A stretch of DNA of 64,000 nucleotides from contig NZ_JAUFPQ010000009.1 in assembly GCF_030409305.1 (NCBI RefSeq), positions 208,643-272,642 of the forward strand, read 5' to 3'. Both the position numbers and the translations under genes were made by a program. The notes beneath the pieces are model-generated. The model was not told the origin of the DNA. It made no database searches and saw only the letters and a program-made list of their open reading frames with translations. Of this stretch, positions 54,641-64,000 are shown one piece after another (positions within the stretch are counted from its first letter, which is position 1; every line of letters begins with the position of its first letter). This stretch comes from Halomonas maura. GTDB lineage: Bacteria > Pseudomonadota > Gammaproteobacteria > Pseudomonadales > Halomonadaceae.

Positions 54641-54646
54641 TATAAT
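54641..54646 (+). promoter_or_regulatory. -10 box upstream of ppiD
   Basis: A perfect TATAAT lies 39 bases upstream of the ppiD ATG, just after the hupB terminator. No good -35 hexamer is visible (GGTCGC at the expected place). Confidence 0.5.
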
Positions 54647-54684
54647 GTGGCGCGACCCGACACACTTGATCCGCAGAGGCCTGC

Positions 54685-56505
54685 ATGCTGCAAAGTATTC
54701 GTGACCGCTCCACCAGTTGGGGTGCCAAGATCATCATCGGCGCCGTGGTCGTGACCATGGCGCTGTTCGGCGTGGAGTCGCTGGTCGGCCTGCTGGGCAG
54801 CGATGGGGAGTCGGTCGCCGAGGTAAATGGCGAGCCGATCACCCGCCAGCAGCTGGAGCGCGAGGTCCAGCGGGCCATCCGCAGCGGCCAGGTGCCGCCG
54901 GAGCAGGAACGCCAGCTGCGCGCCCAGATGCTCGATTCCCTGATCACCGACCGGCTGCTCACCCAGTACGCCGAGGAGGGCGGGCTGCACCTGTCCGAGA
55001 CACAGCTCGACCAGCTCATCGTCGGCCTGCCGGAGTTCCAGGACGCCGAGGGTCGCTTCGACCGTGAGCTGTTCCGCAACCGCCTGGCCAGCGCCGGCTT
55101 CACGCCGCTGTCGTTCCGTCAGCAGCTGAGGGTCGACATGAAGCGTCGCCAGCTGCAGCAGGGCCTGGCCATGAGCGAGTTCAGCCTGGACAGCGAGCAG
55201 GCGCGGCTGGCGGCGTTGCAGCGCCAGACCCGCACCTTCCGCCACCATGCCCTGGTACCGTCCGACCTCGCCTCGGCGCCGGCGGTCAGCGAGGGCGAGC
55301 TGCGCGACTACTACGAGGCCAACGCCGAGGACTACCAGCGTCCCGAGCAGGTGCGCCTGGCCTATGTGGTGCTGGACCGCCAGCGCATGGCCGAGGACGT
55401 GGAGGTCGACGAGGCGGCCCTGCGCGAGGCCTGGCAGGCCGAGGCCGCCGATGCCGACCGCCGCGTCTCGCATATCATGGTGAGCTTCGGCAACGAGCGG
55501 ACCCGCGACGAGGCCGTCACGCGTCTGGAGGAGGTCCAGGCGCGGCTGGCCGAGGGCGAGGCGTTCGCCGACCTGGCCGCCGAGGTCTCGGACGATGCCT
55601 CCACCAGCGATGCCGGCGGCGACCTGGGCGTGATCAGCCGCGGCTTCTTCGGCGAGGCCTTCGAGGAAGCGGCTTTCGCCCTGTCCGAGGGACAGGTCTC
55701 GGACATCGTCGAGACCGACAACGGCCTGCACCTGGTCAAGGTCACCGAGCTGGATCGCCCGTCCTTCGCGCAGGCACGGGAGCGCCTGGCCCGCCAGGCC
55801 GCCATGGAGCGCGTCGGCGATGCCTTCAACCAGCGGGCCCAGCGCCTGATCGACGAGAGCTTCGCGGCCGAGGACCTGGCCAGCGTGGCCGACGGCCTCG
55901 ACCTCGAATTGCAGGAGAGCGACTGGATCGGCCGCGACGGGGCTCGGGGCGTGCTGGCCGAGCCCGGCGTCATGCGTCAGGCGTTCTCGCCGGACGTGCT
56001 GGAGGAGGGCTTCAACAGCGAGGTGATCGAGCTCGACGAGAATCGGCGCATGGTACTGCGCGTCCTCGATCATCGCGAGGCCACCACCCTGCCGCTCGAG
56101 GAGGTGCGCGAGCAGGTCGCCGAGGCCGTCGAGGCGCGCAAGACTCGCCAGGCCCTCGAGGCCAGGGCCGAGGAAATGCTCGCTTCCCTGCGCAACGGCG
56201 AGTCGCTGGACCTCGACTGGCAGCGTGAGGACGCGCTGAGCCGCCAGGCCGGCGGCGAGCTGGCCGAGCCGGTGATCGAGAGCGCCTTCCGCCTGCCGCA
56301 TCCGGCCGACGGCGAGACCGTCTATGGTCACGCCGTGGATGGCCAGCGCGTGGTGCTGATCGCCCTGGAGCAGGTGACCGAGGGCGAGCCCGATGCACAG
56401 ATCGAATCCTTCGTGGCGCGCATGGCCGAACAGCTGCGTTCCCAGGCGGCCATCACCGGCCTGCTGGATCACCTGCGCGACCAGGCCGAGATCCGACGGC
56501 CCTGA
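54685..56505 (+). CDS. ppiD: Periplasmic folding chaperone PpiD (SurA_N + parvulin domains)
   Basis: The product has 606 residues, anchored in the inner membrane by one N-terminal helix (IIIGAVVVTMALFGVESLVG, ~residues 13-32). The rest is periplasmic: a SurA_N-like helical chaperone domain (~45-200), and a parvulin domain (~265-355) with RRVSHIMVSFG, DASTSDAGGDLGVISRGFFG and VETDNGLHLVKVTEL. It assists proteins leaving the Sec translocon. Length is typical (~620). ATG at 54685, AGAGG upstream. A terminator follows. Confidence 0.95.
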   Translation: MLQSIRDRSTSWGAKIIIGAVVVTMALFGVESLVGLLGSDGESVAEVNGEPITRQQLEREVQRAIRSGQVPPEQERQLRAQMLDSLITDRLLTQYAEEGGLHLSETQLDQLIVGLPEFQDAEGRFDRELFRNRLASAGFTPLSFRQQLRVDMKRRQLQQGLAMSEFSLDSEQARLAALQRQTRTFRHHALVPSDLASAPAVSEGELRDYYEANAEDYQRPEQVRLAYVVLDRQRMAEDVEVDEAALREAWQAEAADADRRVSHIMVSFGNERTRDEAVTRLEEVQARLAEGEAFADLAAEVSDDASTSDAGGDLGVISRGFFGEAFEEAAFALSEGQVSDIVETDNGLHLVKVTELDRPSFAQARERLARQAAMERVGDAFNQRAQRLIDESFAAEDLASVADGLDLELQESDWIGRDGARGVLAEPGVMRQAFSPDVLEEGFNSEVIELDENRRMVLRVLDHREATTLPLEEVREQVAEAVEARKTRQALEARAEEMLASLRNGESLDLDWQREDALSRQAGGELAEPVIESAFRLPHPADGETVYGHAVDGQRVVLIALEQVTEGEPDAQIESFVARMAEQLRSQAAITGLLDHLRDQAEIRRP

Positions 56506-56527
56506 GGGCCGGCCTCGCCTGGCGCGA

Positions 56528-56553
56528 GAAAGGGGGCCGCGGCCCCCTTTTTC
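56528..56553 (+). terminator. Rho-independent terminator after ppiD
   Basis: GAAAGGGGGCC pairs with GGCCCCCTTTTTC across a two-base loop, with five Ts at the end. Confidence 0.9.
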
Positions 56554-56663
56554 GTCCCGATGTATTATACCGTTATCTTCCTGGGCGCTCGGCACTCGCC
56601 GGGTCCCGGTACGCCGCCGGCTCCCGGGCCGGTTTCGTCCACCGCCCCGCTGGGAGGCATGGC

Positions 56664-57680
56664 ATGACCCCGACACCCCTCGCCGACATTCCCGTCCACG
56701 TCGTCACCGGCTTCCTGGGCGGCGGCAAGAGTTCGCTGATTCGCCACTGGCTGGCCGACAAGCCCGCGGGCGAGCGCTGGGCGGTGCTGATCAACGAGTT
56801 CGGCCGGGTGGGCATCGACCAGGCCCTGCTGGCGGGGCGAGACGACGTGGTGGTCAAGGCGTTGCCGGGTGGCTGCCTGTGCTGCCAGCTGGCCGTGGTC
56901 CTGCAGGCGACGCTGGTCGAGCTGCTGCGCCGCGAGCGCCCGGATCGCCTGATCATCGAGCCCTCGGGGCTCGGCCATCCCGGTGGGCTGCTGGCGCTGC
57001 TGCGCGGCGAGGCCTTCGCCGAGTTGCTCAGGCTGCAGGAGGTCATCGCGGTGCTCGACCCGCGGCGTCTCGACGATCCCCGGGCCAGGGGCCACCAGAC
57101 CTTCCGTGACCAGCTGACACTCGCCGACGGCGTCGCGCTGACCATGACCGACCTGTCCAGCCCGGCCCAGCTCGCCGCCGCCCGGCGCTGGATTGCCGAT
57201 CTGGAGGGAGCGGCGGCCTGGATCGAGGAGGCGCCCCACGGGAGGCTGCCGGACGCCCGTCGGCCGGCGTCGGCCGGCCGCCACGGCGCGGGCATGGTCT
57301 ACCGCCCGGCGGCGCACCGGGCCCTGCTCGCGGCGCCAGTGGGCGCGCGAGACAGCGCGCGCGCACCGACGCCGGGGGTGCCTGTCAGGGAGACGGGGAG
57401 GGCGCTCGGCCACGTCAGCCTGGGCTGGTGCTGGCATGCCGAGGACATCTTCTCGCGCCAGGCGCTGGAGACATGCCTGGCGGCGCTTCCCGCCGGGGTG
57501 CGGGTCAAGGGCGTCTTCCATGCCGCCGATGGCTGGTGGAGCTACAACCGCGTCGCGGGCGACGAACCCGCCGTACCCTGCGACTGGCGGCGTGACTCCC
57601 GTCTCGAGCTCATCGGCGTGCCCGGGACCCTGCCGGATGCCGAGGCGCTGGAGGCCGAGCTGGCCGCCTGTCGCGTGTGA
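56664..57680 (+). CDS. CobW/COG0523-family GTPase (metal chaperone-like)
   Basis: The product has 338 residues. G3E GTPase with Walker A VVTGFLGGGKSSLIRHWL (residues ~11-28), the metal-binding C-x-C-C motif in LPGGCLCCQLAVVLQ and Walker B-like IIEPSGLGHPGGLL. A CobW_C domain follows at the C-terminus (GVRVKGVFHAADGWWSYNRV). The family delivers zinc, cobalt or other metals to client enzymes. The client here is unknown; a one-carbon gene set lies beyond the next gene. A weak Zur-like palindrome lies ~90 bases upstream. It is convergent with folD2, 11 bases apart. Confidence 0.88.
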   Translation: MTPTPLADIPVHVVTGFLGGGKSSLIRHWLADKPAGERWAVLINEFGRVGIDQALLAGRDDVVVKALPGGCLCCQLAVVLQATLVELLRRERPDRLIIEPSGLGHPGGLLALLRGEAFAELLRLQEVIAVLDPRRLDDPRARGHQTFRDQLTLADGVALTMTDLSSPAQLAAARRWIADLEGAAAWIEEAPHGRLPDARRPASAGRHGAGMVYRPAAHRALLAAPVGARDSARAPTPGVPVRETGRALGHVSLGWCWHAEDIFSRQALETCLAALPAGVRVKGVFHAADGWWSYNRVAGDEPAVPCDWRRDSRLELIGVPGTLPDAEALEAELAACRV

Positions 57681-57691
57681 GGATCGCGGCG

Positions 57692-58624
57692 TTAACCATG
57701 GGGGTGCGTCAGGGGCAGTCCGTCGCGAGGCGCGAGGGTGTCGGTCGTCGGGGCCGGGTCGGGCAGGCCGTGCTGGCGACAGGCGGCCGTCAGCGTGTTG
57801 TACAGCAGGCAGGCGATGGTCATGGGGCCGACGCCGCCCGGGACCGGGGTGAGCGCGCCGGCGACCCGGGAGACGCTGACGGCGTCCACGTCGCCCACCA
57901 GGCGCTTGCTGTCGTCATCGCCGAGGCGCGTGATGCCGACGTCGATCACGGTGGCGCCGGCCTTGACCCAGTCCCCCTGGACCAGCCCGGGCTGGCCGAC
58001 CGCCGCCACCAGGATATCGCCCTGGCGGCAGACCTTGGCGGGATCGAGGGTCCGCGAGTGGGCCACGGTGACGGTGCAGTCTTCCCTCAGCAGCAGGCTC
58101 GCCAGGGGGCGCCCGACGATCCGCGAGCGGCCCAGCACCACCGCATGCTTGCCGGCAAGCTCGCCGAGATGCGACTTGAGCAGCCTGACGCAGCCCAGCG
58201 GGGTGCAGGGCGCTAGCCCCTCGCCCCCCGCGGCCAGCGCGCCGACGTTCATGGGGTGGAAGCCGTCCACGTCCTTGGCCGGGTCGATGGCGTGGATCAC
58301 TGCCTCGGGGTCGATAGGCGCCGGCAGCGGTAGCTGGACCAGGATGCCGTGCACCTCGGGGTCGCGGTTGAGGCGCGCGATCCGCTCGAGCAGCGCCGCC
58401 TGGGAGGTGTCGGCCGGCAGGGCGTGCTCGAAGGAGCGCATGCCGACCTCCCGGGCATGCTGGCCCTTGCGCCGCACGTACACCTGGCTGGCCGGATCGT
58501 CGCCGACCAGGACCACCGCCAGGCCGGGGACGGGACCCCGCTGATCCGCGAGTCGCCGAATCTCGTCGGCCACCGTCTCGCGCAGTGCCCTGGCCTGGGC
58601 CTTGCCATCAATCCAAATCGCCAT
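57692..58624 (-). CDS. folD: Second FolD-type methylene-THF dehydrogenase/cyclohydrolase
   Basis: The product has 310 residues, a paralogue of the FolD at 46204-47085. Key features are kept: Y-x3-K in [77 protein letters not shown] and [17 protein letters not shown]. It has an insert ([13 protein letters not shown]) and a ~25-residue Pro/Thr-rich C-terminal extension that the first copy lacks. It is encoded near MetF and the zinc-containing MTHFR C-terminal-like protein. This suggests a dedicated one-carbon oxidation route, for example methyl groups from betaine or similar compounds, rather than basic folate supply. Confidence 0.93.
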   Translation of the reverse strand: MAIWIDGKAQARALRETVADEIRRLADQRGPVPGLAVVLVGDDPASQVYVRRKGQHAREVGMRSFEHALPADTSQAALLERIARLNRDPEVHGILVQLPLPAPIDPEAVIHAIDPAKDVDGFHPMNVGALAAGGEGLAPCTPLGCVRLLKSHLGELAGKHAVVLGRSRIVGRPLASLLLREDCTVTVAHSRTLDPAKVCRQGDILVAAVGQPGLVQGDWVKAGATVIDVGITRLGDDDSKRLVGDVDAVSVSRVAGALTPVPGGVGPMTIACLLYNTLTAACRQHGLPDPAPTTDTLAPRDGLPLTHPHG

Positions 58625-58671
58625 TGTGCTCCCGTGCGTCGTGATTGCCCTGAGTCGTGAGCCGAGTCCAC

Positions 58672-58967
58672 GTTCAGGCTGAGAACTGTCCGCGCTCGCC
58701 CATCCGGCGTTAACGTCGGCGCGTGCGTGAGCCCGGTCAAAGGACCCGTTTGCACCGCGGAAACTCGCCAGCGAGCCCGGTCCGTCTTGTGACTCGCGAC
58801 ATCCATGTCGCTCGCGCTTCGAGCAGCGTCGCTGCTCTAATCGGCAGTCCTCGCCGATGTGTCGCCGATGTCTGCCTGGTGCCCCACAGGGAGGTGGGAA
58901 AGGCGTTGGCCCGCCGCGAGCGGGCCTGGCCCTGGCCAGCGCTCACCGACTTGTCAGACAAAGCTTA
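58672..58967. repeat. ~300-bp hairpin-rich dispersed element, copy B
   Basis: It is homologous to 33716-34014 along its length and matches the right end of 12734-12810. Stems are kept although bases differ: AGCAGC-GTC-GCTGCT (58822), ATCGGC-N7-GCCGAT (58840), CCCCAC/GGTGGG and GGCCCGC/GCGGGCC. The right end is TGTCAGACAAAGCTTA. It fills most of the 514-base gap between folD2 and the MTHFR C-terminal-like gene; the remaining ~170 bases show no gene. Confidence 0.85.
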
Positions 58968-59138
58968 GGGCAGGCGCGTCGTGGCGGCGTTCCCCCGGCG
59001 ACGCCGGCTATCGCCTCGGCGACGGTCGTCCTGCGCTATGTCATTGTCGCCCTGATGGATGTGGCGAGGCCTCAGGCTTCCTAGCCTAAGAGATAGCCCC
59101 GATGGGGCATAAGCATAGCGCAACGGCGAGGGCAGCCC

Positions 59139-59615
59139 ATGTACCGCGTGCGTCGCTGGGTGGTCCGTCATGCCCGGGCCTTCGAGATCCTCTACGACGG
59201 CTTCGAGCCCGTCCTCAAGGTGTTCGCGCCGCTGGTGGCCCGACTGGGTCCGGAGCGGCTGGAACGGCCGGTCGCCGCGGTCGAGCGCACCGTCAAGGGT
59301 TTCCTGTTCGATTGCCGGATGTGCGGGCACTGCGTGCTCAGCGCCACCGGCATGGCCTGTCCCATGAACTGCCCCAAGCGGCTGCGCAATGGCCCCTGCG
59401 GCGGGGTGCGTTCCGACGGGGGCTGCGAGGTGATGCCCGAGATGCGCTGCGTCTGGGTCGAGGCCTGGGAGGGCAGTCGACGCATGCGCCACGGCGATCG
59501 CATCCAGGTGGTGCAGCTGCCGGTGGATGACGCCGAGCAGGGCCGCTCCTCCTGGCTCAAGGTGGTCCGCGGCGAACATGCCAGAGAGGTGGCGGGGGTT
59601 CATGAAGTTCGATGA
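59139..59615 (+). CDS. Methylenetetrahydrofolate reductase C-terminal-like zinc protein
   Basis: The product has 158 residues, soluble. The centre is a cysteine-rich domain, FDCRMCGHCVLSATGMACPM, NCPKRLRNGPCGGVRSDGGC, which matches the MTHFR_C (PF12225-like) module normally found fused to or next to MetF. About eight cysteines could bind zinc or an iron-sulfur cluster. Helical N-terminus (FEILYDGFEPVLKVFAPLVA). It overlaps metF by 14 bases, so the two are coupled and probably act as a complex. The acetogen-like variant of MetF uses such a partner for electron transfer; that role here is inference. Confidence 0.85.
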   Translation: MYRVRRWVVRHARAFEILYDGFEPVLKVFAPLVARLGPERLERPVAAVERTVKGFLFDCRMCGHCVLSATGMACPMNCPKRLRNGPCGGVRSDGGCEVMPEMRCVWVEAWEGSRRMRHGDRIQVVQLPVDDAEQGRSSWLKVVRGEHAREVAGVHEVR

Positions 59616-60666
59616 CGAGCCGGTTCCCGGCTATTCGCTGCCGATCCTGCCGGGACACGTCTCGCCGGGGCGCCTGGAACGCGTGCTGCGCGCCGGGCGC
59701 TTCGCGGTGACCACGGAGATCGACCCGCCGGACTCCGCCGACCCGGCGGAGGTGCTGCGCCGGGCGGCGATCTTCGACGGCTATGTCGACGCGATCAACG
59801 CCACCGATGGTTCCGGGGCCAACTGTCACATGTCCAGTGTCGGGGTCTGCTCGCTGCTGACCCGGGTGGGCTACGCCACCATCCTCCAGATGTCCTGTCG
59901 CGACCGCAACCGCATCGCCATGCAGGGCGAGATCCTGGGGGCCGCGGCCATGGGCGCCTGCAACCTGCTGTGCCTGACCGGGGACGGCGTCCAGGCCGGG
60001 GACCATCCCCAGGCCCGGCCGGTCTTCGACCTGGACGCCATGTCGCTGCTGGAGATCGCCCGACGCATGCGCGACGAGGGGCGCTTCGAGAGCGGCAGGG
60101 CGATCACCGACCCGCCGCGGATCTTCCTCGGGGCGGCGGAGAACCCCTTCGTGCCCCCGCAGGCCTGGCGGGCGCGTCGGCTGGCCAAGAAGGTGGCCGC
60201 CGGCGCCCGCTTCATCCAGACCCAGTACTGCTTCGATCCGCCGCGGCTGCGCGACTTCATGGCCGAGGTCGCGGACCTGGGCCTGCTCGAGGGTCCCGAC
60301 CGCGCCTTCGTGGTAGTGGGCATGGGCCCGCTGGCCTCCGCGCGCAGCGCGCGCTGGATCCGGGAGCACGTCCCCGGGGTGCATATCCCCGATGCGGTGA
60401 TCCGGCGGCTCGAGGGCGCCCGGGACCAGCGGGCCGAGGGCGAGCGGTTGTGCTGCGACATCCTCGCCGAGGTGCGCGAGATCGAGGGGGTGAGCGGCGC
60501 CCACATCATGGCCTACCGCCAGGAGCACACGGTGGCACGGATCATCGAGGAGACCGGGGTGCTCGAGGGGCGCGTGCCCTGGTACCCGGGGCGCGACAAC
60601 CCCGCCGAGCTCAACCCCGAGGCGCCGGAGGCGGACCTGGACGTGGCCGCCTCCGGTACCGGCTAG
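59602..60666 (+). CDS. Methylenetetrahydrofolate reductase (MetF family)
   Basis: The product has 354 residues. Flavin TIM barrel interconverting 5,10-methylene-THF and 5-methyl-THF. Visible: FAVTTEIDPPDSADPAEVLR with the catalytic Glu, DAINATDGSGANCHMSSVGV, QMSCRDRNRIAMQGEILGAA, NLLCLTGDGVQAGDHPQARP, and GARFIQTQYCFDPPRLRDFM. The ATG at 59602 is preferred; it overlaps the stop of the zinc-protein gene. It is longer than E. coli MetF (296) and of the variant paired with an MTHFR_C partner, so it may run in the oxidative direction with FolD2. This would be methyl-group catabolism rather than methionine synthesis. Confidence 0.9.
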   Translation: MKFDDEPVPGYSLPILPGHVSPGRLERVLRAGRFAVTTEIDPPDSADPAEVLRRAAIFDGYVDAINATDGSGANCHMSSVGVCSLLTRVGYATILQMSCRDRNRIAMQGEILGAAAMGACNLLCLTGDGVQAGDHPQARPVFDLDAMSLLEIARRMRDEGRFESGRAITDPPRIFLGAAENPFVPPQAWRARRLAKKVAAGARFIQTQYCFDPPRLRDFMAEVADLGLLEGPDRAFVVVGMGPLASARSARWIREHVPGVHIPDAVIRRLEGARDQRAEGERLCCDILAEVREIEGVSGAHIMAYRQEHTVARIIEETGVLEGRVPWYPGRDNPAELNPEAPEADLDVAASGTG

Positions 60667-60861
60667 CCAGTCGGCACCGAGCGCGACGGCGCCGTCAGGC
60701 GCTAGAGGGGCCCGAGGTCCTGAGGCATCCCCCACCGCCGCTGCGCGGCGGATCGCGCCATACCGTGCGTGCCCACAGCGACAGGCGCAGGGCGGATATG
60801 CCCGCGCCTCCGGCGTATCGATCCGGTGGCGGCGGGCCGTCATCGGGGGATGCGTCGACGC

Positions 60862-61641
60862 TTATCCCCCTGCTTCTCGGCCTTCCAGCGGGAAGTCGCG
60901 CAGCACCGGCGCCTGCCCCGGCGCGACCTCGATCTCCCAGCCCCGGTCCGGCTGCCAGTCGCCGAGCACGAGGCGCCGCGCCGGGCCGCCGTCGAGCTCC
61001 AGCGGATGGACGGCGGGGCGATGGGTGTGGCCATGGATCAGGGTCGACACGCCGTGCTGGCGCAGCGCGGTGAGCACCTCGTGCGGGGTGACGTCCATGA
61101 TGTCCTCGGCCTTGTTGGAGTTGGAATCAAAGGACTGGTCGCGCAGCTGGCGTGCCAGGGCCAGTCGCTCGGGGATCGGCAGGGCGAGGATCTGCGCCTG
61201 CCACTGCGGGTCCCGGGCTCGGGCCCGGAAGGCCATGTAGGCCTCGTCGCGGGTGCACAGGCTGTCGCCGTGCATCAGCAGCACCCGCTCGTCGCCGAGG
61301 GTCACCACGCTGGGGTCGGGCAGCAGGCGTGCCCCGGCCTCGTCGGCGAAGCGTTCCCCGAGCAGGAAGTCGCGGTTGCCGTGCATCAGGTAGATGGCGG
61401 TGCCGTCGTCGGCGCGGGCCTTCAGGGCGTCGGCGACGCGCCGTGCCAGGGCGGCGCTGCCGGTCGGGTCGGCCTCGCCGAGGTCCAGCAGGTCGTCGCC
61501 GATCCAGGCCTCGAAGAAGTCGCCGAGGATGTACAGGGCCTCGGCGCCCCTGGCGCGGCGGGCGAGCCAGGCCAGGAAGCCCTCGGTGATGGCGGGGGCG
61601 CCGGGATGGAGGTGCAGGTCGGAAATCAGCAGGGTGGACAT
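60862..61641 (-). CDS. lpxH: UDP-2,3-diacylglucosamine diphosphatase
   Basis: The product has 259 residues. It makes lipid X (2,3-diacylglucosamine-1-phosphate) from UDP-diacylglucosamine in lipid A synthesis. Metallophosphoesterase motifs: [44 protein letters not shown] and [15 protein letters not shown] at 61641. It follows ppiB on the same strand (76-base gap), the usual glnS-ppiB-lpxH neighbourhood. Confidence 0.96.
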   Translation of the reverse strand: MSTLLISDLHLHPGAPAITEGFLAWLARRARGAEALYILGDFFEAWIGDDLLDLGEADPTGSAALARRVADALKARADDGTAIYLMHGNRDFLLGERFADEAGARLLPDPSVVTLGDERVLLMHGDSLCTRDEAYMAFRARARDPQWQAQILALPIPERLALARQLRDQSFDSNSNKAEDIMDVTPHEVLTALRQHGVSTLIHGHTHRPAVHPLELDGGPARRLVLGDWQPDRGWEIEVAPGQAPVLRDFPLEGREAGG

Positions 61642-61717
61642 GGCGGCTCTTGCGGCGTCGGGGGAAAGCCAACGCACCCGCCGGGGCGGGTGCGTGAGAT
61701 GCGTGGGCGACGAGGGC

Positions 61718-62224
61718 TCAGGCCTCGGCGTCGTCCTTGACGTAGGCGCGCTGGATGATCACGTCATCGGCGGGCACGTCGGCGTGCATGCCGCGGCGGG
61801 TCGTCGGCACGGCCTTGATGCGCTCGACCACCTCCATGCCCTCGACCACCTCGCCGAACACGCAGTAGCCCCAGCCCTGGATGTTCTTGCCGCGATGGTT
61901 GAGGAAGTCGTTGTCGGCGACGTTGATGAAGAACTGGGCACTGGCGGAGTGCGGGTCCTGGGTGCGAGCCATGGCCAGGGTGCCGGTGGCGTTGGCCAGG
62001 CCGTTGTCAGCCTCGTTCTCGATCGACTCGCGGGTCGGCTTCTGGTTGAAGTCGTGGTCGAAGCCGCCGCCCTGCACCATGAAACCGTCGATCACCCGGT
62101 GGAAGAGGGTGTTGTCGTAGAAGCCCTCGCGGACATATTGCTCGAAGTTGGCCGCCGTCTTCGGCGCCTTCTCGTGGTTGAGCGCGATGGTGATATCGCC
62201 GAAGTTGGTCTGCAAGATGATCAT
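61718..62224 (-). CDS. ppiB: Cyclophilin-type peptidyl-prolyl isomerase B
   Basis: The product has 168 residues. Cytosolic cyclophilin that speeds cis-trans isomerisation of X-Pro bonds. Signatures: [20 protein letters not shown] with the catalytic Arg and Phe/Met/Gln, [19 protein letters not shown], and [18 protein letters not shown]. No signal peptide. The ATG at 62224 is adjacent to an in-frame GTG at 62227 that could serve instead. Divergent from glnS. Confidence 0.96.
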   Translation of the reverse strand: MIILQTNFGDITIALNHEKAPKTAANFEQYVREGFYDNTLFHRVIDGFMVQGGGFDHDFNQKPTRESIENEADNGLANATGTLAMARTQDPHSASAQFFINVADNDFLNHRGKNIQGWGYCVFGEVVEGMEVVERIKAVPTTRRGMHADVPADDVIIQRAYVKDDAEA

Positions 62225-62427
62225 CACGGTTTCCTTTCGTTGTCGCCAGGGCCATCGCAGTGGGAGAGGAGCCGGGGCGCCGGGAACAGGCCGTAGAGGG
62301 GGCTGTTGCCAGGCAAGGCAAGAGTAGCGCCCATGGAGGGGGGCAGCAGCGCCCCTCGTAGACCTGTCGACGGGTCAGCCCCGGCCGGATCTTCACTACA
62401 ACAGCCCTTGTCGTAAAGCGGGATGCC

Positions 62428-62458
62428 TTGGCGCCGTATGGGCACGTGGCGCTATAAT
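62428..62458 (+). promoter_or_regulatory. Promoter of glnS
   Basis: A perfect TATAAT (62453-62458) lies 90 bases before the glnS ATG. TTGGCG at 62428 is 19 bases upstream, a weak -35. The 325-base region between ppiB and glnS holds no gene otherwise. Confidence 0.6.
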
Positions 62459-62548
62459 AGCCCTTTTGCGTCGATGCGCGAAGCCGGGGCCCGAGGCGCC
62501 GGCGTCGCGGCGACAGGCCCGCGTTCAACCAGAGGTTGCCCTATCAAC

Positions 62549-64000
62549 ATGACCAGCGAGACCACCAGCGCGCCGAACTTCATTCGCAACCAGATTCGCG
62601 AGGAGGTCGAGGCCGGCCGCCAGGGGAAGATCGTCACCCGCTTCCCGCCGGAGCCCAATGGCTTCCTGCACATCGGCCACGCCAAGTCGATCTGTCTGAA
62701 TTTCGGGCTCGCCGAGCAGTTCGGTGGCGACTGTCATCTGCGCTTCGACGACACCAACCCGGCGAAGGAAGAGCAGGCCTATATCGACGCCATCAAGGAG
62801 GATGTCAGCTGGCTGGGCTTCGCGTGGGCGGGGCCGGTGCGCTTCGCCTCCGACTACTTCGACCAGTTGTACGCCTGGGCGCAGCACCTGGTGCGCGAGG
62901 GCAAGGCCTATGTCGACGACCTCTCGCCCGAGGAGATGCGCGAGTACCGCGGTACCCTGACCGAGCCGGGCCGGCCGAGCCCGTACCGCGAGCGTGGCGT
63001 CGAGGAGAACCTCGACCTGCTGGAGCGCATGCGCGTCGGCGAGTTCGCCGAGGGCGAGAAGGTGCTGCGGGCCAGGATCGACATGGCCGCCCCCAACATC
63101 AACCTGCGCGATCCGATCCTCTACCGTATCCGCCATGCCCATCACCACCAGACCGGGGACAAGTGGAAGATCTACCCCTCCTATGACTTCACCCATGGCC
63201 AGTCGGATGCCATCGAGGGCGTGACCCACTCCATCTGTACCCTGGAGTTCGAGGATCACCGGCCGCTCTACGAGTGGTTCCTGGACAACCTGCCGGTGCC
63301 GGCCCGCCCGCGGCAGATCGAGTTCGCCCGGCTCAACCTCAACTACACCCTGACCTCCAAGCGCAAGCTCAAGCTGCTGGTGGACGAGGGCATCGTCGAC
63401 GGCTGGGACGACCCGCGCATGCCGACCATCTCGGGAATGCGCCGCCGTGGCTACACCCCGGCCTCGATCCGCAAGTTCTGCGAGATGATCGGCGTGACCC
63501 GGGCCGACGGCGGCCTGGTGGACATCGCCATGCTGACCCACGCCCTGCGCTCCGACCTCGAGGACAATGCGCCGCGCGCCATGTGCGTGCTCAAGCCGCT
63601 CAAGGTGGTGCTGACCAACGTGGCCGAGGATCATGAGGAGGTCTACGAGGTGGCCGGCCACCCGGCCCGCGAGGACATGGGCACTCGCAGGATCCCCCTG
63701 ACCCGGGAGCTCTACATCGACCAGGACGACTTCATGGAGGAGCCGCCGAAGAAGTTCTTCCGCCTGGCCCCGGGCAAGGAGGTGCGCCTGCGCAATGCCT
63801 ACGTGATCCGCTGCGACGAGGTGGTCAAGGGCGCCGACGGCGAGGTCGAGGAGCTGCGCTGCGCGGTGGATTTCGACACCCTGGGCAAGAACCCCGAGGG
63901 TCGCAAGGTCAAGGGGGTGATCCACTGGGTCAGCGCCACCCATGGCGTGCCGGTGGAGGTGCGGCTCTACGACAACCTCTTCCAGGTCGAGCAGCCGGAC
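62549..64000 (+). CDS. glnS: Glutaminyl-tRNA synthetase (truncated by the window edge)
   Basis: The first 484 codons are present; E. coli GlnS has 554. Class I synthetase attaching glutamine to tRNA-Gln. The N-terminus [20 protein letters not shown] leads to the HIGH motif in [60 protein letters not shown] and the KMSKS-equivalent in [17 protein letters not shown] follow. The start of the C-terminal anticodon-binding beta-barrels is visible ([20 protein letters not shown]). ATG at 62549 with AGAGG upstream. Divergent from ppiB. Confidence 0.97.
   Translation, partial: MTSETTSAPNFIRNQIREEVEAGRQGKIVTRFPPEPNGFLHIGHAKSICLNFGLAEQFGGDCHLRFDDTNPAKEEQAYIDAIKEDVSWLGFAWAGPVRFASDYFDQLYAWAQHLVREGKAYVDDLSPEEMREYRGTLTEPGRPSPYRERGVEENLDLLERMRVGEFAEGEKVLRARIDMAAPNINLRDPILYRIRHAHHHQTGDKWKIYPSYDFTHGQSDAIEGVTHSICTLEFEDHRPLYEWFLDNLPVPARPRQIEFARLNLNYTLTSKRKLKLLVDEGIVDGWDDPRMPTISGMRRRGYTPASIRKFCEMIGVTRADGGLVDIAMLTHALRSDLEDNAPRAMCVLKPLKVVLTNVAEDHEEVYEVAGHPAREDMGTRRIPLTRELYIDQDDFMEEPPKKFFRLAPGKEVRLRNAYVIRCDEVVKGADGEVEELRCAVDFDTLGKNPEGRKVKGVIHWVSATHGVPVEVRLYDNLFQVEQPD

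Overview
The window is most consistent with a chromosome segment of a Halomonas-like gammaproteobacterium (Halomonadaceae). It has high GC with strong G/C third-position bias. It carries the conserved blocks tRNA/tig-clpP-clpX-lon-hupB-ppiD and lpxH-ppiB/glnS, the luxS and mtnN genes of AI-2 synthesis, and a TRAP transporter typical of marine and halophilic proteobacteria. The genus is inferred from content and style, not from a database match.

Positions 1-15.6 kb are an accessory zone. An intact TRAP operon (dctP-dctQ-dctM, minus strand) has a LacI-type operator just upstream of dctP. The outer ends of a second, paralogous TRAP operon lie on either side of it (dctM end at 1-273, dctP signal-peptide region at 7074-7160). 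Around it are an AbiEii-type toxin with a small partner, remnants of IS30, IS66, an Rpn-type nuclease and an amidohydrolase, and REP-like motifs ending in CCTGTCCC that sit at several breakpoints. Two AT-rich c-di-GMP genes (an HD-GYP phosphodiesterase and a GGDEF cyclase), a PRC-barrel protein with a pentapeptide repeat, an SLC13/RCK permease and a beta-CASP hydrolase complete the zone.

Positions 15.66-38.9 kb are a surface polysaccharide locus. It opens with an exact ops element (RfaH recruitment), then wecB and wecC (UDP-ManNAcA supply), a 1366-residue three-module glycosyltransferase, and an AT-rich insert with a sulfotransferase, a methyltransferase and a membrane protein with a pseudokinase-like tail. 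Two GT4 enzymes, a WcaJ-type initiating sugar transferase, an O-antigen polymerase/ligase, another GT4 and a hexapeptide acetyltransferase follow. A divergent pair (KdkA/InaA-type kinase and GT4) and a WbpM-type nucleotide-sugar dehydratase close it. The genes suggest a sulfated, possibly acetylated, ManNAcA-containing polysaccharide. No flippase, ABC exporter or Wza/Wzc is visible.

Positions 38.9-47.1 kb hold housekeeping and small genes: DUF3592, TerB-like, DadA-like oxidoreductase, a decayed TnpB, pyrC, an esterase-like lipoprotein, mtnN, luxS and folD. Positions 47.3-56.5 kb hold four tRNAs (Pro, Arg, His, His) and the protein quality-control block. Positions 56.6-60.7 kb hold a CobW GTPase and a one-carbon set (second folD, MTHFR C-terminal-like zinc protein, MetF). 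The window ends with lpxH, ppiB and a divergent, truncated glnS.

Two repeat families stand out. One is a roughly 300-bp hairpin-rich element (33716-34014, 58672-58967, and a truncated copy at 12734-12810) whose right end can supply the stop codon of a neighbouring gene. The other is a roughly 146-bp imperfect palindrome that begins inside the last codons of luxS.
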